In this document: piece after piece, positions 1 through 7,804 of the stretch | Layout of the letters: the number at the start of each line of letters is the position of its first letter | Position numbering within the stretch: the stretch's first letter is position 1 | DNA from: a bacterium | Lineage (GTDB): Bacteria > Planctomycetota > Planctomycetia > Planctomycetales > Planctomycetaceae | Direction: 5' to 3' | Length of the DNA stretch: 64,000 nt | NCBI GenBank assembly: GCA_016124895.1 | Contig: WGMU01000070.1 | Coordinates: 1 to 64,000, forward strand | Translations under genes and position numbers: made by a program | The notes under the pieces: generated by a model | Seen by the model: the letters and a program-made list of their open reading frames with translations, nothing else | The model's database searches: none | Told to the model about the DNA's origin: nothing

Positions 1-138
1 CAGAACCTGACGTTTCATGGCAGATGGCCTCGATTCAAAAACTAAGATGCGTTAAACGAACGCGTCTCACAGGGATGTGAAAACGCCCGAGAATCCTGGA
101 AAGGCACCAGAAACTCCGCAAGCCATGAGGGCTCCCGC

Positions 139-750
139 ATGAATTCGCCGTCTGATCAGTCGCCTCGACCGCCCGCTCGTCGCCACCTGCGGCTGCCGTT
201 GCTCGGTGTCGCGATCGCGCCGATCCCGCTGATCTTTCTGCTGTCTGCGAACTCCGATCAGGCTTCGAGCCGACTGAACCTCGCTTCCATTGCGTCCGGT
301 GTCGATGAGGCTTTGCCGACAGCAACGACCGGGAAGCCCGCGCCTATCCCGGTACAGCAGCGGATGCTCGGTGTCTGGGAAGACGACTATCAGGGACACC
401 GCCTTCTGACACTCAACGATGACGGGACCGGCAGCATGGTCATCGAACTCGGCGGTGCCGCAGCCTCGCTCTTCGCCGACCGGCTGGAATTCCATCAGCA
501 GTGGGCCTTCGACGATGATCGCGAGCTTATCACGATGACGGCAGTCGGCGGCGAACCGCAGACGAAGGTCAATCTGGTCCTGCGAATTTACGGCAAGGAA
601 GCGACCTACAAGGTCGACGAGGTGGCAGACTCGCTGCTGGTACTGATCGACCAGGCCGACCAGAAACGGTATGAATGGCGGCGCGTTGCCGAGACGGACA
701 ACGCGGATGATCTCACGCGAAGCCGCAAAGACGCGAAGGCGGACGACTGA
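139..750 (+). CDS. Small membrane-anchored or exported protein, function unknown
   Basis: 203 residues. A basic N-terminus (PPARRHLRLP) leads into one hydrophobic segment at about residues 21-40, so the protein is probably anchored in the membrane or exported by an uncleaved signal. The rest is a compact soluble domain of alternating beta-strand-like stretches (GVWEDDYQGHRLLTLNDDGT near residue 76), resembling the small lipocalin-like domains often found in planctomycete exported proteins; that fold is an inference. The start is supported by GAGGG about 7 nt before the ATG. I recognise no catalytic motif. The tail is charged. It lies 116 nt upstream of an SDR gene on the same strand, with no evident functional link. 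Confidence 0.7.
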   Translation: MNSPSDQSPRPPARRHLRLPLLGVAIAPIPLIFLLSANSDQASSRLNLASIASGVDEALPTATTGKPAPIPVQQRMLGVWEDDYQGHRLLTLNDDGTGSMVIELGGAAASLFADRLEFHQQWAFDDDRELITMTAVGGEPQTKVNLVLRIYGKEATYKVDEVADSLLVLIDQADQKRYEWRRVAETDNADDLTRSRKDAKADD

Positions 751-866
751 GTCGGAAGCCTGTGAACCGATCTCCTGTGTGCGCGGAAGCTCTTCAATCT
801 CTTCGGGGATTGGCGTCTTCGCATGAGCATTGATCGTCTCCGATATCAACCCCAAGAGGCTGTTCT

Positions 867-1655
867 GTGATCTCGCTTTTCGGACACACGGCTCTGGTCA
901 CTGGCGGCACTCTGGGCGTCGGGCGAGCCATCGGCGAACAGCTCGCCCGGTGCGGATCGAACATCGTTCTGCACGGTCTGCAGCGTGACGCCGCCGCTGA
1001 AGATGCGCAGGCCGCTATTCAGTCGCTCGGCGTCGACTGCCACCTGGTCACAGGCGATCTCAGCGGACCCACCGAAGAGGCGGTCGCTGCGCTCGTCGAT
1101 CGGGCAACGTCCGCGGCCGACAGCATCGACATTCTGATCAGCAACGCGGGAACGTATCGCGAGCCCGACTTCCTGGAGATCGACTTTGCCACGTTCGACC
1201 GCACGATGAAGCTCAATGTCTATTCGCACTTCTTTCTGATCCAGGCGCTCGCGCGACGCTGGATCGAGCGCAGCGTCAAGGGGCGGGTTCTGGTCACCGG
1301 ATCGATCAACGGTCGTCTCGCCGAGCAGACACACGCGGCGTACGACACCTCGAAGGGCGCCGTCGAGACAATGATCAAAACGCTCTGCGTGTCGCTGGCT
1401 CCGCACGGAATCCGAGTCAACGGAATGGCCCCCGGTCTCGTCCGAACTCCGCTGACCGCCCTGGCACTCGATCAGCCCGGCGTCACCGAGTGGATGAAGC
1501 TGCACACGCCCAACGGCGAGGTTCCCGGCCCTAACGTCTGCGCTCCAGCCGCCGCGTTCCTCGTCAGCGACGAAGCCTGGCACATCCACGGCCAGATGCT
1601 GCTTGTCGACGGCGGCATGAGCGTCTGGCAGCAACCCGATCCGCCGGGGGTGTAA
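867..1655 (+). CDS. SDR-family NAD(P)-dependent oxidoreductase
   Basis: 262 residues, the normal length of a classical short-chain dehydrogenase. The Rossmann nucleotide motif is TGGTLGVG at about residues 12-19, the NAG motif is in ISNAGTY near residue 93, the catalytic serine is in VTGSING, and the Tyr-x3-Lys pair is in AYDTSKGA. The C-terminus ends with LLVDGG, typical of the family. It probably oxidises or reduces a sugar- or steroid-like alcohol, but substrate cannot be read from the sequence. Translation starts at GTG (867), preceded by AAGAGG. A strong hairpin follows 20 nt after the stop, so it is probably transcribed as a single gene. Confidence 0.9.
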   Translation: MISLFGHTALVTGGTLGVGRAIGEQLARCGSNIVLHGLQRDAAAEDAQAAIQSLGVDCHLVTGDLSGPTEEAVAALVDRATSAADSIDILISNAGTYREPDFLEIDFATFDRTMKLNVYSHFFLIQALARRWIERSVKGRVLVTGSINGRLAEQTHAAYDTSKGAVETMIKTLCVSLAPHGIRVNGMAPGLVRTPLTALALDQPGVTEWMKLHTPNGEVPGPNVCAPAAAFLVSDEAWHIHGQMLLVDGGMSVWQQPDPPGV

Positions 1656-1675
1656 CGTCTTGTTCTCACGCTCTG

Positions 1676-1708
1676 CCGTGTGCCACTGACTCTGCCAGTG
1701 GCACACGG
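1676..1708. terminator. Perfect 13-bp hairpin after SDR gene
   Basis: CCGTGTGCCACTG at 1676-1688 pairs perfectly with CAGTGGCACACGG at 1696-1708 across a 7-nt loop. It lies 20 nt beyond the SDR stop codon. No long T-run follows, so it may act as a bidirectional terminator or mRNA-stabilising stem, or be a copy of a dispersed palindromic repeat. I recall the GTGCCACTG-type core as common between planctomycete genes, but this was not checked. Confidence 0.6.
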
Positions 1709-1867
1709 AACGCGTGACAGTCACCAGTCGTTGCCAGCGAAATTGATCGGCATTCGACAAAGGGTCGCAAAGAACCGACGAGATTCCGATACTGCGGTCC
1801 TCCAAACCTCAGCGTCTCCGCGCCTCTGCGCGAGACCGTCCGCGTCACCACCCTCCCCGGTCCCACC

Positions 1868-3271
1868 ATGCCACTCTTCTTCCGCAGAAGTATTCTCAAG
1901 CAGTCGGCCGTCGGATTCGGCTATCTCGCCGCGATGGCGATGCTGCAGGACGAGCGCGCGGCTGCGGCCGCCATTGACCCGCTGACTCCGAAATATCCAC
2001 ATTTTCCGGCCCGAGCGAAACGGGTGATCTTCCTGTTTATGAAAGGAGGACCATCCCAGGTCGACACGTTCGATTACAAGCCGGAACTGCAGACACGCGA
2101 CGGCCAGGAACTGCCGTTTGACAAGCCGCGGGTTCAGTTCGCAGCGACCGGCAAGCTCCTCAAGTCGCCCTGGCAATTCCGCCAGCACGGCGAGAGCGGC
2201 CTGTGGGTCAGCGAGCTGTTTCCGAATGTCGCGAAACACGTTGACGACCTGTGCATTCTCTCGTCAGTACATGGCACGAACGCAGCTCATGGAGGTGCGT
2301 TGCTCAAGCTGCATACCGGCAGTGACAATTTTGTGCGACCGAGCATGGGGGCGTGGATCTCGTACGGACTGGGTACTGAAAATCGTAGTCTGCCGGCGTT
2401 CGTGACGATCTGCCCGACACTCGCGCACGGCGGCGTCAAGAACTGGGGCTCGGCCTTTCTTCCCGCCTGGACGCAGGGGACGCCGATCGGCAATGCCAGC
2501 GTTCCAGCCGAGCAGGCTCGTGTCAAATTCATCACGACCGACCGGCTGACGCGTGACGAACAGCGCCGCCGACTCGATTTGCTGGCCGAGATCAACCGCC
2601 AGGACCTCGAACAGACCGGCCCCAACGCGGCGCTCGAAGCCCGCATCAGTTCCTTCGAACTGGCGTTCCGGATGCAGGGCGAAATGCCGCGCATTCAGGA
2701 CCTCTCCGACGAATCGAAGTCGACGATCGAGATGTACGGCATCAACGACAAGGTGACGTCGGACTTCGGTCGCCAGTGCCTGATGGCTCGCCGCTTTTCT
2801 GAACGCGGCGTCCGATTCGTCCAGGTGACGCACAGCGACGACAAAGTGCAGTGGGATCAGCACGGCAATCTGAAAGCCGGTCATGCGGAAAAGGCGTCGG
2901 AAGTCGACCGCCCGATTGCCGCCCTGCTGACCGACCTGAAAGCGCGAGGGCTGCTCGACGATACGCTGGTTCTGTGGGGCGGAGAGTTCGGGCGTACGCC
3001 GGTCGCTCAGGGCGGTGACGGCCGCGATCACAACCCGGAGGGCTTCACGATGTGGATGGCCGGCGCCGGAGTGAAACGCGGCTTCAAGTACGGCGCGACG
3101 GACGAGTTCGGCTACTACGCCATCGAGAACAAGATGCACGTCAACGATCTGCACGCCACTCTGCTGCATCTGCTGGGGATGGATCACCTGCGTCTGACGT
3201 ACCGCTACGCAGGTCGGGACTTCCGTCTGACGGATGTTGCCGGACATGTTGCGCACGGAGTGCTGGCTTGA
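1868..3271 (+). CDS. DUF1501 domain-containing exported protein
   Basis: 467 residues covering a complete DUF1501 domain. The N-terminus (FFRRSILKQSAVGFGYLAAM) carries paired arginines before a hydrophobic stretch, resembling a Tat-type signal. The family landmark FLFMKGGPSQVDTFDYKP appears at about residues 57-74, and GGEFGRTPVAQGGDGRDHNP near residue 376 is the alkaline-phosphatase/sulfatase-superfamily metal-site region typical of DUF1501. These proteins are almost always encoded beside DUF1549/DUF1553 partners in planctomycetes, as here (next large gene, same strand). The biochemical role of the pair is not established; a function in envelope polysaccharide turnover is an inference. The Shine-Dalgarno sequence is weak. 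Confidence 0.92.
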   Translation: MPLFFRRSILKQSAVGFGYLAAMAMLQDERAAAAAIDPLTPKYPHFPARAKRVIFLFMKGGPSQVDTFDYKPELQTRDGQELPFDKPRVQFAATGKLLKSPWQFRQHGESGLWVSELFPNVAKHVDDLCILSSVHGTNAAHGGALLKLHTGSDNFVRPSMGAWISYGLGTENRSLPAFVTICPTLAHGGVKNWGSAFLPAWTQGTPIGNASVPAEQARVKFITTDRLTRDEQRRRLDLLAEINRQDLEQTGPNAALEARISSFELAFRMQGEMPRIQDLSDESKSTIEMYGINDKVTSDFGRQCLMARRFSERGVRFVQVTHSDDKVQWDQHGNLKAGHAEKASEVDRPIAALLTDLKARGLLDDTLVLWGGEFGRTPVAQGGDGRDHNPEGFTMWMAGAGVKRGFKYGATDEFGYYAIENKMHVNDLHATLLHLLGMDHLRLTYRYAGRDFRLTDVAGHVAHGVLA

Positions 3272-3289
3272 ATTCACAGGAGCGGTTCC

Positions 3290-3652
3290 ATGTCGCGAAT
3301 CATGACGATAATTGCGGTTCTGATCGTCGTTCAGTGCGTCAGCCCGAGGCCGCAGGTCGTCGAGGCTCGCCCGTTGTATAAGTCTGTCTGGGAAGAGATG
3401 TACCGGGAGCGGCTTCCCGATCGAACGAAGGTCAGTTGTTCGCTCTGTCATCCTGAGAATTCAAAAGGAAAGAAGAACAAGTATGGCCGCGCGCTCGAAA
3501 AGGAACTCGGAGAGAAGAACGTCAAAGACCGCGACCGCGTTCGCAAAGCTCTGAAGAAGATCGAAGACCTGTTTCCAGTCCCCTTGAAACGTCGCAAGGA
3601 TGGCGAGTCGTCCGTTGTTTCTCAGCCGCGAGGTGGTGACGAGCTTTTCTGA
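3290..3652 (+). CDS. Small exported CxxCH protein
   Basis: 120 residues with a signal peptide (hydrophobic residues 4-25, ending near EARPLYK). A single CSLCHPEN motif at about residue 47 matches the CxxCH haem-attachment consensus; a highly basic segment rich in Lys follows. The protein is much smaller than a normal monohaem cytochrome c and lacks an obvious distal Met, so covalent haem binding is possible but unproven. A clear AGGAG lies 7 nt before the ATG, and the gene starts 18 nt after the DUF1501 stop, so the two are very likely cotranscribed with the following DUF1549/DUF1553 gene. It could be an accessory electron carrier or a structural zinc/haem protein. Confidence 0.8.
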   Translation: MSRIMTIIAVLIVVQCVSPRPQVVEARPLYKSVWEEMYRERLPDRTKVSCSLCHPENSKGKKNKYGRALEKELGEKNVKDRDRVRKALKKIEDLFPVPLKRRKDGESSVVSQPRGGDELF

Positions 3653-3715
3653 GTAGCTGGATTCGCAAGAATTCAGGCGGCCCAAACGTCTCTGAATTCC
3701 TGCGAATCCAGCTAC
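3653..3715. repeat. 24-bp inverted repeat, 15-nt loop
   Basis: GTAGCTGGATTCGCAAGAATTCAG type arms at 3653-3676 and 3692-3715 pair over 24 bp with one mismatch that becomes G:U in RNA on one strand. The left arm starts at the base after the stop codon of the small CxxCH gene. There is no T-tract. The arm and loop sizes resemble the element at 36265-36337, suggesting a class of dispersed palindromes. Confidence 0.75.
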
Positions 3716-3809
3716 GGCAAACGGGGAGCTTCACAGTATTTGTAACCTCTTTTCCAATGACGCCTGTATCCGCCGACTCCTGACATCCTGCGTTGTAACG
3801 CCAAGAACA

Positions 3810-6056
3810 ATGACAACTGCGCAACTTCATTTCTCAAGCTACTTCTGGCTTCTGATGGTCGCCGCGTTGCTCGGCGACTTATCTGCCAGCGCCGCCGATC
3901 CAGTCACGTTTGACCGTGACGTCATGGCTGTCCTCTCGAAGGGCGGCTGCAATATGGGGACGTGTCACGGCAACAAGAATGGGAAGGGTGGTTTCAAGCT
4001 GTCGCTGCGGGGTGAGGATCCGGACTTCGATTTCGCCGCGCTGACGCGTGACCAGTCGGGCCGGCGATTGAATCTGAGTAGTCCCGAGCAAAGTCTGCTG
4101 CTGCTCAAGCCGCTGATGGAAGTGCCGCATCAGGGCGGGCGACGCTTCGACCGCGACTCGCCCGAATACCGCATTCTTCGCGACTGGATCGCCAGTGGTG
4201 CGCGGCGAACTGCGAATGTGCCGCAGCTCCGCGAGCTGATCGTCGAGCCGCGCGACGTCGTGCTCGAAGAACCGGCGGACCGACTGCAGATCAAAGTTGA
4301 AGCCGTTTACGCGGACGGATCGCGCGAGGATGTGACTCGACTGGCCGTTTACGAACCCGCCGAACCGAACATCGGCATCTCGGCTGACGGGCTGCTGTCG
4401 CGCGAGGCGTTCGCGACGTCGGTCGTCAACGTGCGATATCTCGCGCAGCAGGTACCGGTCCGCGTCGCATTTCTGCGCAGCAATCCCGATTTCGTCTGGC
4501 AATCGCCGAGCGGCTCGACTGGCAGCCCAGCCTCAAAGATTGACGAGTTCATTTTTGCCCGGCTGCAGAAGCTCAAAATGAATCCGTCGCCGATCTGCGA
4601 TGATGTCACGTTTCTGCGGCGGGCCTATCTCGATTTGATCGGGCAGTTGCCCACGGACCAGGAAGCACGGACGTTCGTCAGGAACGCGGCCGCCGATAAA
4701 CGCAGCCGGCTGATTGACGAACTGCTGTTCAGTCAGGGCTTCGCCGATCTGCAGTCGCAACGCTGGGCCGACCTGCTGCGAATCGAGGAAAAAACTCTTG
4801 ATCGTAAAGGTGTGCAGGATTTTCACGCGTGGGTGCGGCATTCGATCGCGACGAACGAGTCTTACGACCGCTTTGTCAAGCAGATCGTGAGTGGTCGCGG
4901 AAGCAGCTACGCGAACCCGCCGTCCAACTATTATCGGGCAATGCGCGATCCGGCGATGCGGGCGGAATCGGCCGCGCAGGTCTTCCTCGGACTGCGTCTG
5001 CAATGCGCGAAGTGCCACAACCATCCGTTCGACGAGTGGACTCAGAACGACTACTACGGCTGGGAGAATCTCTTCGCCCGTGTTGATTACGAGGTGATTT
5101 CAAACAATCGTCGGGACAACAACGACAAGCACGAGTTCGACGGTGAGCAGATCGTCTGGCTGAAACACTCCGGCGACGTCCCACATCCCAACGGCAATGT
5201 CATCCCGCCGAGGTTTCTCGATCAGCAGCGAAGTGAACCCGCCGCGGGTGCCGACCGCCTGCTGGTACTCAGCGACTGGCTGGCAAGACCTGCAAACCGT
5301 CGCTTTGCCGAAGTACAGGTCAATCGCGTCTGGGAGCAGTTGCTCGGCCGCGGACTGGTTGATCCGATTGACGACTTTCGAGCAACCAACCCGCCGTCTC
5401 ATCCGGCCCTGCTGGACTATCTGGCGGACGAGTTCATCGCCAGCGGCTTCGACAACCGACAGCTCTATCGCGCGATTCTGAATTCGCAGGCTTACCAGCT
5501 TGCCTCCGAACCGAATTCCTCGAACCGCGACGACGAGCGGCACTTTGCGAAAGGGATCGTCCGCCGACTCTCCGCCGAGCAGCTTGCTGACGCAGTCTCG
5601 CAGGTGACCGGCGTCCCGATCGCGTTTAACGGATATCCGGTCGGTTTGAAGGCGACGCAGATTCCTGGAGTGCGAGCGATTCGGCCGAGAGACCAGCCGT
5701 CGGCTTCTGGCGATCAGTTCCTCACACTTTTTGGCAAGCCACCACGGCTGCAGAGCTGCGAGTGCGAGCGCTCGAACGAAACGACGCTGGCTCAGGCGTT
5801 TCAACTGATTAGCGGCCCGTTGCTCAACGAGATGCTGACGAGGTCTGACAACCACCTCGGCCGACTGCTTGAAGACGAAACGTCGAACGAGACACTGATC
5901 GACAACCTCTACTGGCAGACACTCAGCCGCGTGCCGACCGAGCGTGAACGTGCGGCCGCACTACACTTACTGAGTTCGTCATCGAATCGTCGAACGACTC
6001 TGGAAGACCTCACCTGGGCACTGATGAACTCCGCGGAGTTCCTGCTGCGACGATGA
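3810..6056 (+). CDS. DUF1549/DUF1553 protein with cytochrome-like head
   Basis: 748 residues, exported (signal peptide ending near LSASAADP). Order of parts: a cytochrome-like head with CNMGTCHG (CX4CH spacing) at about residues 47-54; a bacterial Ig-like segment (VEAVYADGSREDVTRLAVY, about 151-220); DUF1549 starting at IDEFIFARLQKLKMNPS (about 241) and containing a canonical CAKCHNHPF near residue 400; and DUF1553 starting around VLSDWLARPANRRFAEVQVN (about 485) to the C-terminus. It forms a cluster with the DUF1501 and CxxCH genes just upstream. In planctomycetes such pairs are numerous but have no assigned reaction; exported redox or polysaccharide-related roles are guesses. A palindrome follows immediately after the stop. 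Confidence 0.93.
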   Translation: MTTAQLHFSSYFWLLMVAALLGDLSASAADPVTFDRDVMAVLSKGGCNMGTCHGNKNGKGGFKLSLRGEDPDFDFAALTRDQSGRRLNLSSPEQSLLLLKPLMEVPHQGGRRFDRDSPEYRILRDWIASGARRTANVPQLRELIVEPRDVVLEEPADRLQIKVEAVYADGSREDVTRLAVYEPAEPNIGISADGLLSREAFATSVVNVRYLAQQVPVRVAFLRSNPDFVWQSPSGSTGSPASKIDEFIFARLQKLKMNPSPICDDVTFLRRAYLDLIGQLPTDQEARTFVRNAAADKRSRLIDELLFSQGFADLQSQRWADLLRIEEKTLDRKGVQDFHAWVRHSIATNESYDRFVKQIVSGRGSSYANPPSNYYRAMRDPAMRAESAAQVFLGLRLQCAKCHNHPFDEWTQNDYYGWENLFARVDYEVISNNRRDNNDKHEFDGEQIVWLKHSGDVPHPNGNVIPPRFLDQQRSEPAAGADRLLVLSDWLARPANRRFAEVQVNRVWEQLLGRGLVDPIDDFRATNPPSHPALLDYLADEFIASGFDNRQLYRAILNSQAYQLASEPNSSNRDDERHFAKGIVRRLSAEQLADAVSQVTGVPIAFNGYPVGLKATQIPGVRAIRPRDQPSASGDQFLTLFGKPPRLQSCECERSNETTLAQAFQLISGPLLNEMLTRSDNHLGRLLEDETSNETLIDNLYWQTLSRVPTERERAAALHLLSSSSNRRTTLEDLTWALMNSAEFLLRR

Positions 6057-6062
6057 CCTCGC

Positions 6063-6093
6063 AGGCCGGACCGAGTGCAGCGAGTTCCGGCCT
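6063..6093. repeat. AGGCCGGA...TCCGGCCT palindrome
   Basis: Perfect 8-bp arms AGGCCGGA (6063-6070) and TCCGGCCT (6086-6093) surround a 15-nt loop with further partial pairing (CGAGT near both ends). It begins 7 nt after the DUF1549/DUF1553 stop. I recall this sequence type as an abundant intergenic repeat in planctomycetes; here it could serve as a 3' stabilising or terminating hairpin. Confidence 0.65.
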
Positions 6094-6116
6094 ACCGATA
6101 GCTTTGCAGAGACTTT

Positions 6117-7526
6117 ATGACGACTTCTCTCCGCGACATCGCGATTGGCATCTGGAAGGCCGGCGTCGCTGCGGTCGGTTCTGAGCGACTCATTCGACAG
6201 AACGTGTCGATCGACGATCGTCAGTTGCGCGTTGTCGATCAGTCGTTCGATCTCAGCCAGCTCGGGCGCGTTGTCGTTGTCGGAGCGGGTAAGGCCGGCG
6301 CTGGCATGGCGGCGGCGGTAGAGGCGGTCTTCTCGGACGCCGGGCTGGCAGAACGGCTGACCGGCTGGGTCAACGTTCCGGCCGACTGCGTCCGACCTCT
6401 GTCGCGAATCACGCTGCACGCGGCGCGACCCGCAGGTGTCAACGAACCGACTGCCGAGGGCGTTGCCGGTTCAGAGAGAATCCTCGAACTCGTCGCCGGA
6501 CTACGCGACAACGATCTGTGTCTTGTCCTGTTGTCCGGAGGCGGCAGTGCGTTGCTGCCGGCACCGATTGAAGGCGTCCAGCTCGCCGACAAACAGATCA
6601 TCACGCGACGGCTGATGCACGGCGGCGCGACGATTGGCGAGCTGAACTGCGTGCGGAAACATCTGTCGCGGATTAAAGGCGGCGGCCTCGCACGGGCGGC
6701 AACGGCCGGGACGCTGATCTCGCTGATCATCTCTGATGTGATCGGCGACCCGCTCGACGTGATCGCCTCAGGTCCCACCGTCGAAGACTCCTCGACGCCA
6801 CAGGAAGCGCTGGATGTTCTGCAGCGGATCGTCCCGGAGCCGGATCGGATTCCGAGTTCGGTGATCGCGGCTCTCGCAGCCGCGGTTCTGCAGTCAGCGC
6901 AGGGGTGCGTTGACTCGGTGGGTACGGGGCATCGCAGACCGATTTCCGTCGCAGTGACCAATCGAATTCTCGGCAACAGCGCCATCGCGGTTGCTGCGGC
7001 TGCAGAGCGGGCGAGCGAACTCGGCTTCCGCGTCGAGACGCTCGGTTCGAGCGTTGATGGCATCGCGAGCGAACTTGGCCGTGACCTCGCGGCACGGGCA
7101 CTGCGGATTCAGTCGGCCTCGGACGAGCCAACATGCCTGATCAGTGGCGGCGAGCCGACCGTCCGGCTGGCACAGACAGACCTGCCGCGTAAAGGCGGAC
7201 GCAATCAGGAAGTCGCACTTGGAGCCTGCGCAGCTCTGCGAGAACAACCAGCGTCGCAAACAGACAGCCTCGTCATCCTGGCGGGCGGGACTGACGGAGA
7301 AGACGGCCCGACAGACGCGGCTGGTGCGATCTGCGACGCGCAGGTACTCAACGAGATGCGGCGGCTTGATCTCGACGCGAGCGACTTTCTGGCGATCAAC
7401 AACGCGTATGAATTGTTCGATTGTACGGGTGGGTTACTCAAAACCGGCCCGACTGACACAAACGTGATGGACCTGCACGTTGTCCTCGTCGCAACGCCGC
7501 CCGGCAGCTTGTCCGCGTCAGACTGA
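6117..7526 (+). CDS. Glycerate 2-kinase (MOFRL/DUF4147 family)
   Basis: 469 residues. The N-terminal DUF4147 domain contains GAGKAGAGMAAAVEA at about residues 59-73 and LLSGGGSALLPAP near 142-154, both typical nucleotide/substrate loops. The C-terminal MOFRL domain carries GGRNQEVALGAC near residue 361 and LAGGTDGEDGPTDAAG near 388. The family phosphorylates D-glycerate with ATP to 2-phosphoglycerate, feeding glycolysis from glyoxylate, tartrate or serine breakdown. It starts 60 nt after the preceding gene but beyond a palindrome, so it may be transcribed separately. The gene is intact and of normal length. Confidence 0.93.
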   Translation: MTTSLRDIAIGIWKAGVAAVGSERLIRQNVSIDDRQLRVVDQSFDLSQLGRVVVVGAGKAGAGMAAAVEAVFSDAGLAERLTGWVNVPADCVRPLSRITLHAARPAGVNEPTAEGVAGSERILELVAGLRDNDLCLVLLSGGGSALLPAPIEGVQLADKQIITRRLMHGGATIGELNCVRKHLSRIKGGGLARAATAGTLISLIISDVIGDPLDVIASGPTVEDSSTPQEALDVLQRIVPEPDRIPSSVIAALAAAVLQSAQGCVDSVGTGHRRPISVAVTNRILGNSAIAVAAAAERASELGFRVETLGSSVDGIASELGRDLAARALRIQSASDEPTCLISGGEPTVRLAQTDLPRKGGRNQEVALGACAALREQPASQTDSLVILAGGTDGEDGPTDAAGAICDAQVLNEMRRLDLDASDFLAINNAYELFDCTGGLLKTGPTDTNVMDLHVVLVATPPGSLSASD

Positions 7527-7617
7527 GTGGTCATTATCGCGGCGTACTCTCGTACCGACGCTTGACAACTCTCGTCCGTAACTCTCGTGCCGACGCTCGG
7601 CGTGGGCACGGCGTCTC

Positions 7618-7657
7618 GGACGCTCCGCGTCCTCACAGCGGTGGACGCGGAGCGTCC
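7618..7657. repeat. Perfect 15-bp inverted repeat
   Basis: GGACGCTCCGCGTCC at 7618-7632 and GGACGCGGAGCGTCC at 7643-7657 are perfect inverse complements with a 10-nt loop. Smaller stems lie on either side (CGTGCC...GGCACG around 7586-7610 and GTTCCC...GGGAAC around 7664-7688), so the 278-nt gap between the glycerate kinase and the next gene is mainly stacked hairpins. Confidence 0.8.
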
Positions 7658-7720
7658 GTTCCAGCGTTCCCGCGCAGAGCGTGGGAACGAGTTAACGCGC
7701 CAAAGCGACGTAAAACGTGG

Positions 7721-7768
7721 GACAGGCATCCTGCCTGTCATCTGCATCCGACAGGCAGGATGTCTGTC
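7721..7768. repeat. 19-bp GACAGGC-type inverted repeat
   Basis: GACAGGCATCCTGCCTGTC at 7721-7739 pairs with GACAGGCAGGATGTCTGTC at 7750-7768 over 19 bp with one mismatch. Each arm is itself almost self-complementary, so alternative foldings exist. A shorter relative (CAGGCA...TGCCTG) appears at 26698-26714. Confidence 0.8.
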
Positions 7769-7804
7769 TCACGGTCGGTCAGTCTCGAAGCTCAACGTTC
7801 CGCC

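Noticed and set aside
2264-3451. 395-residue open frame on the minus strand
   Set aside because: Antisense to the DUF1501 gene with shadow composition.
7562-7804. N-terminal extension of the BRCT-MerR-TPR frame
   Set aside because: The extension encodes palindromic repeat DNA with atypical composition; ATG 7805 begins the conserved part.
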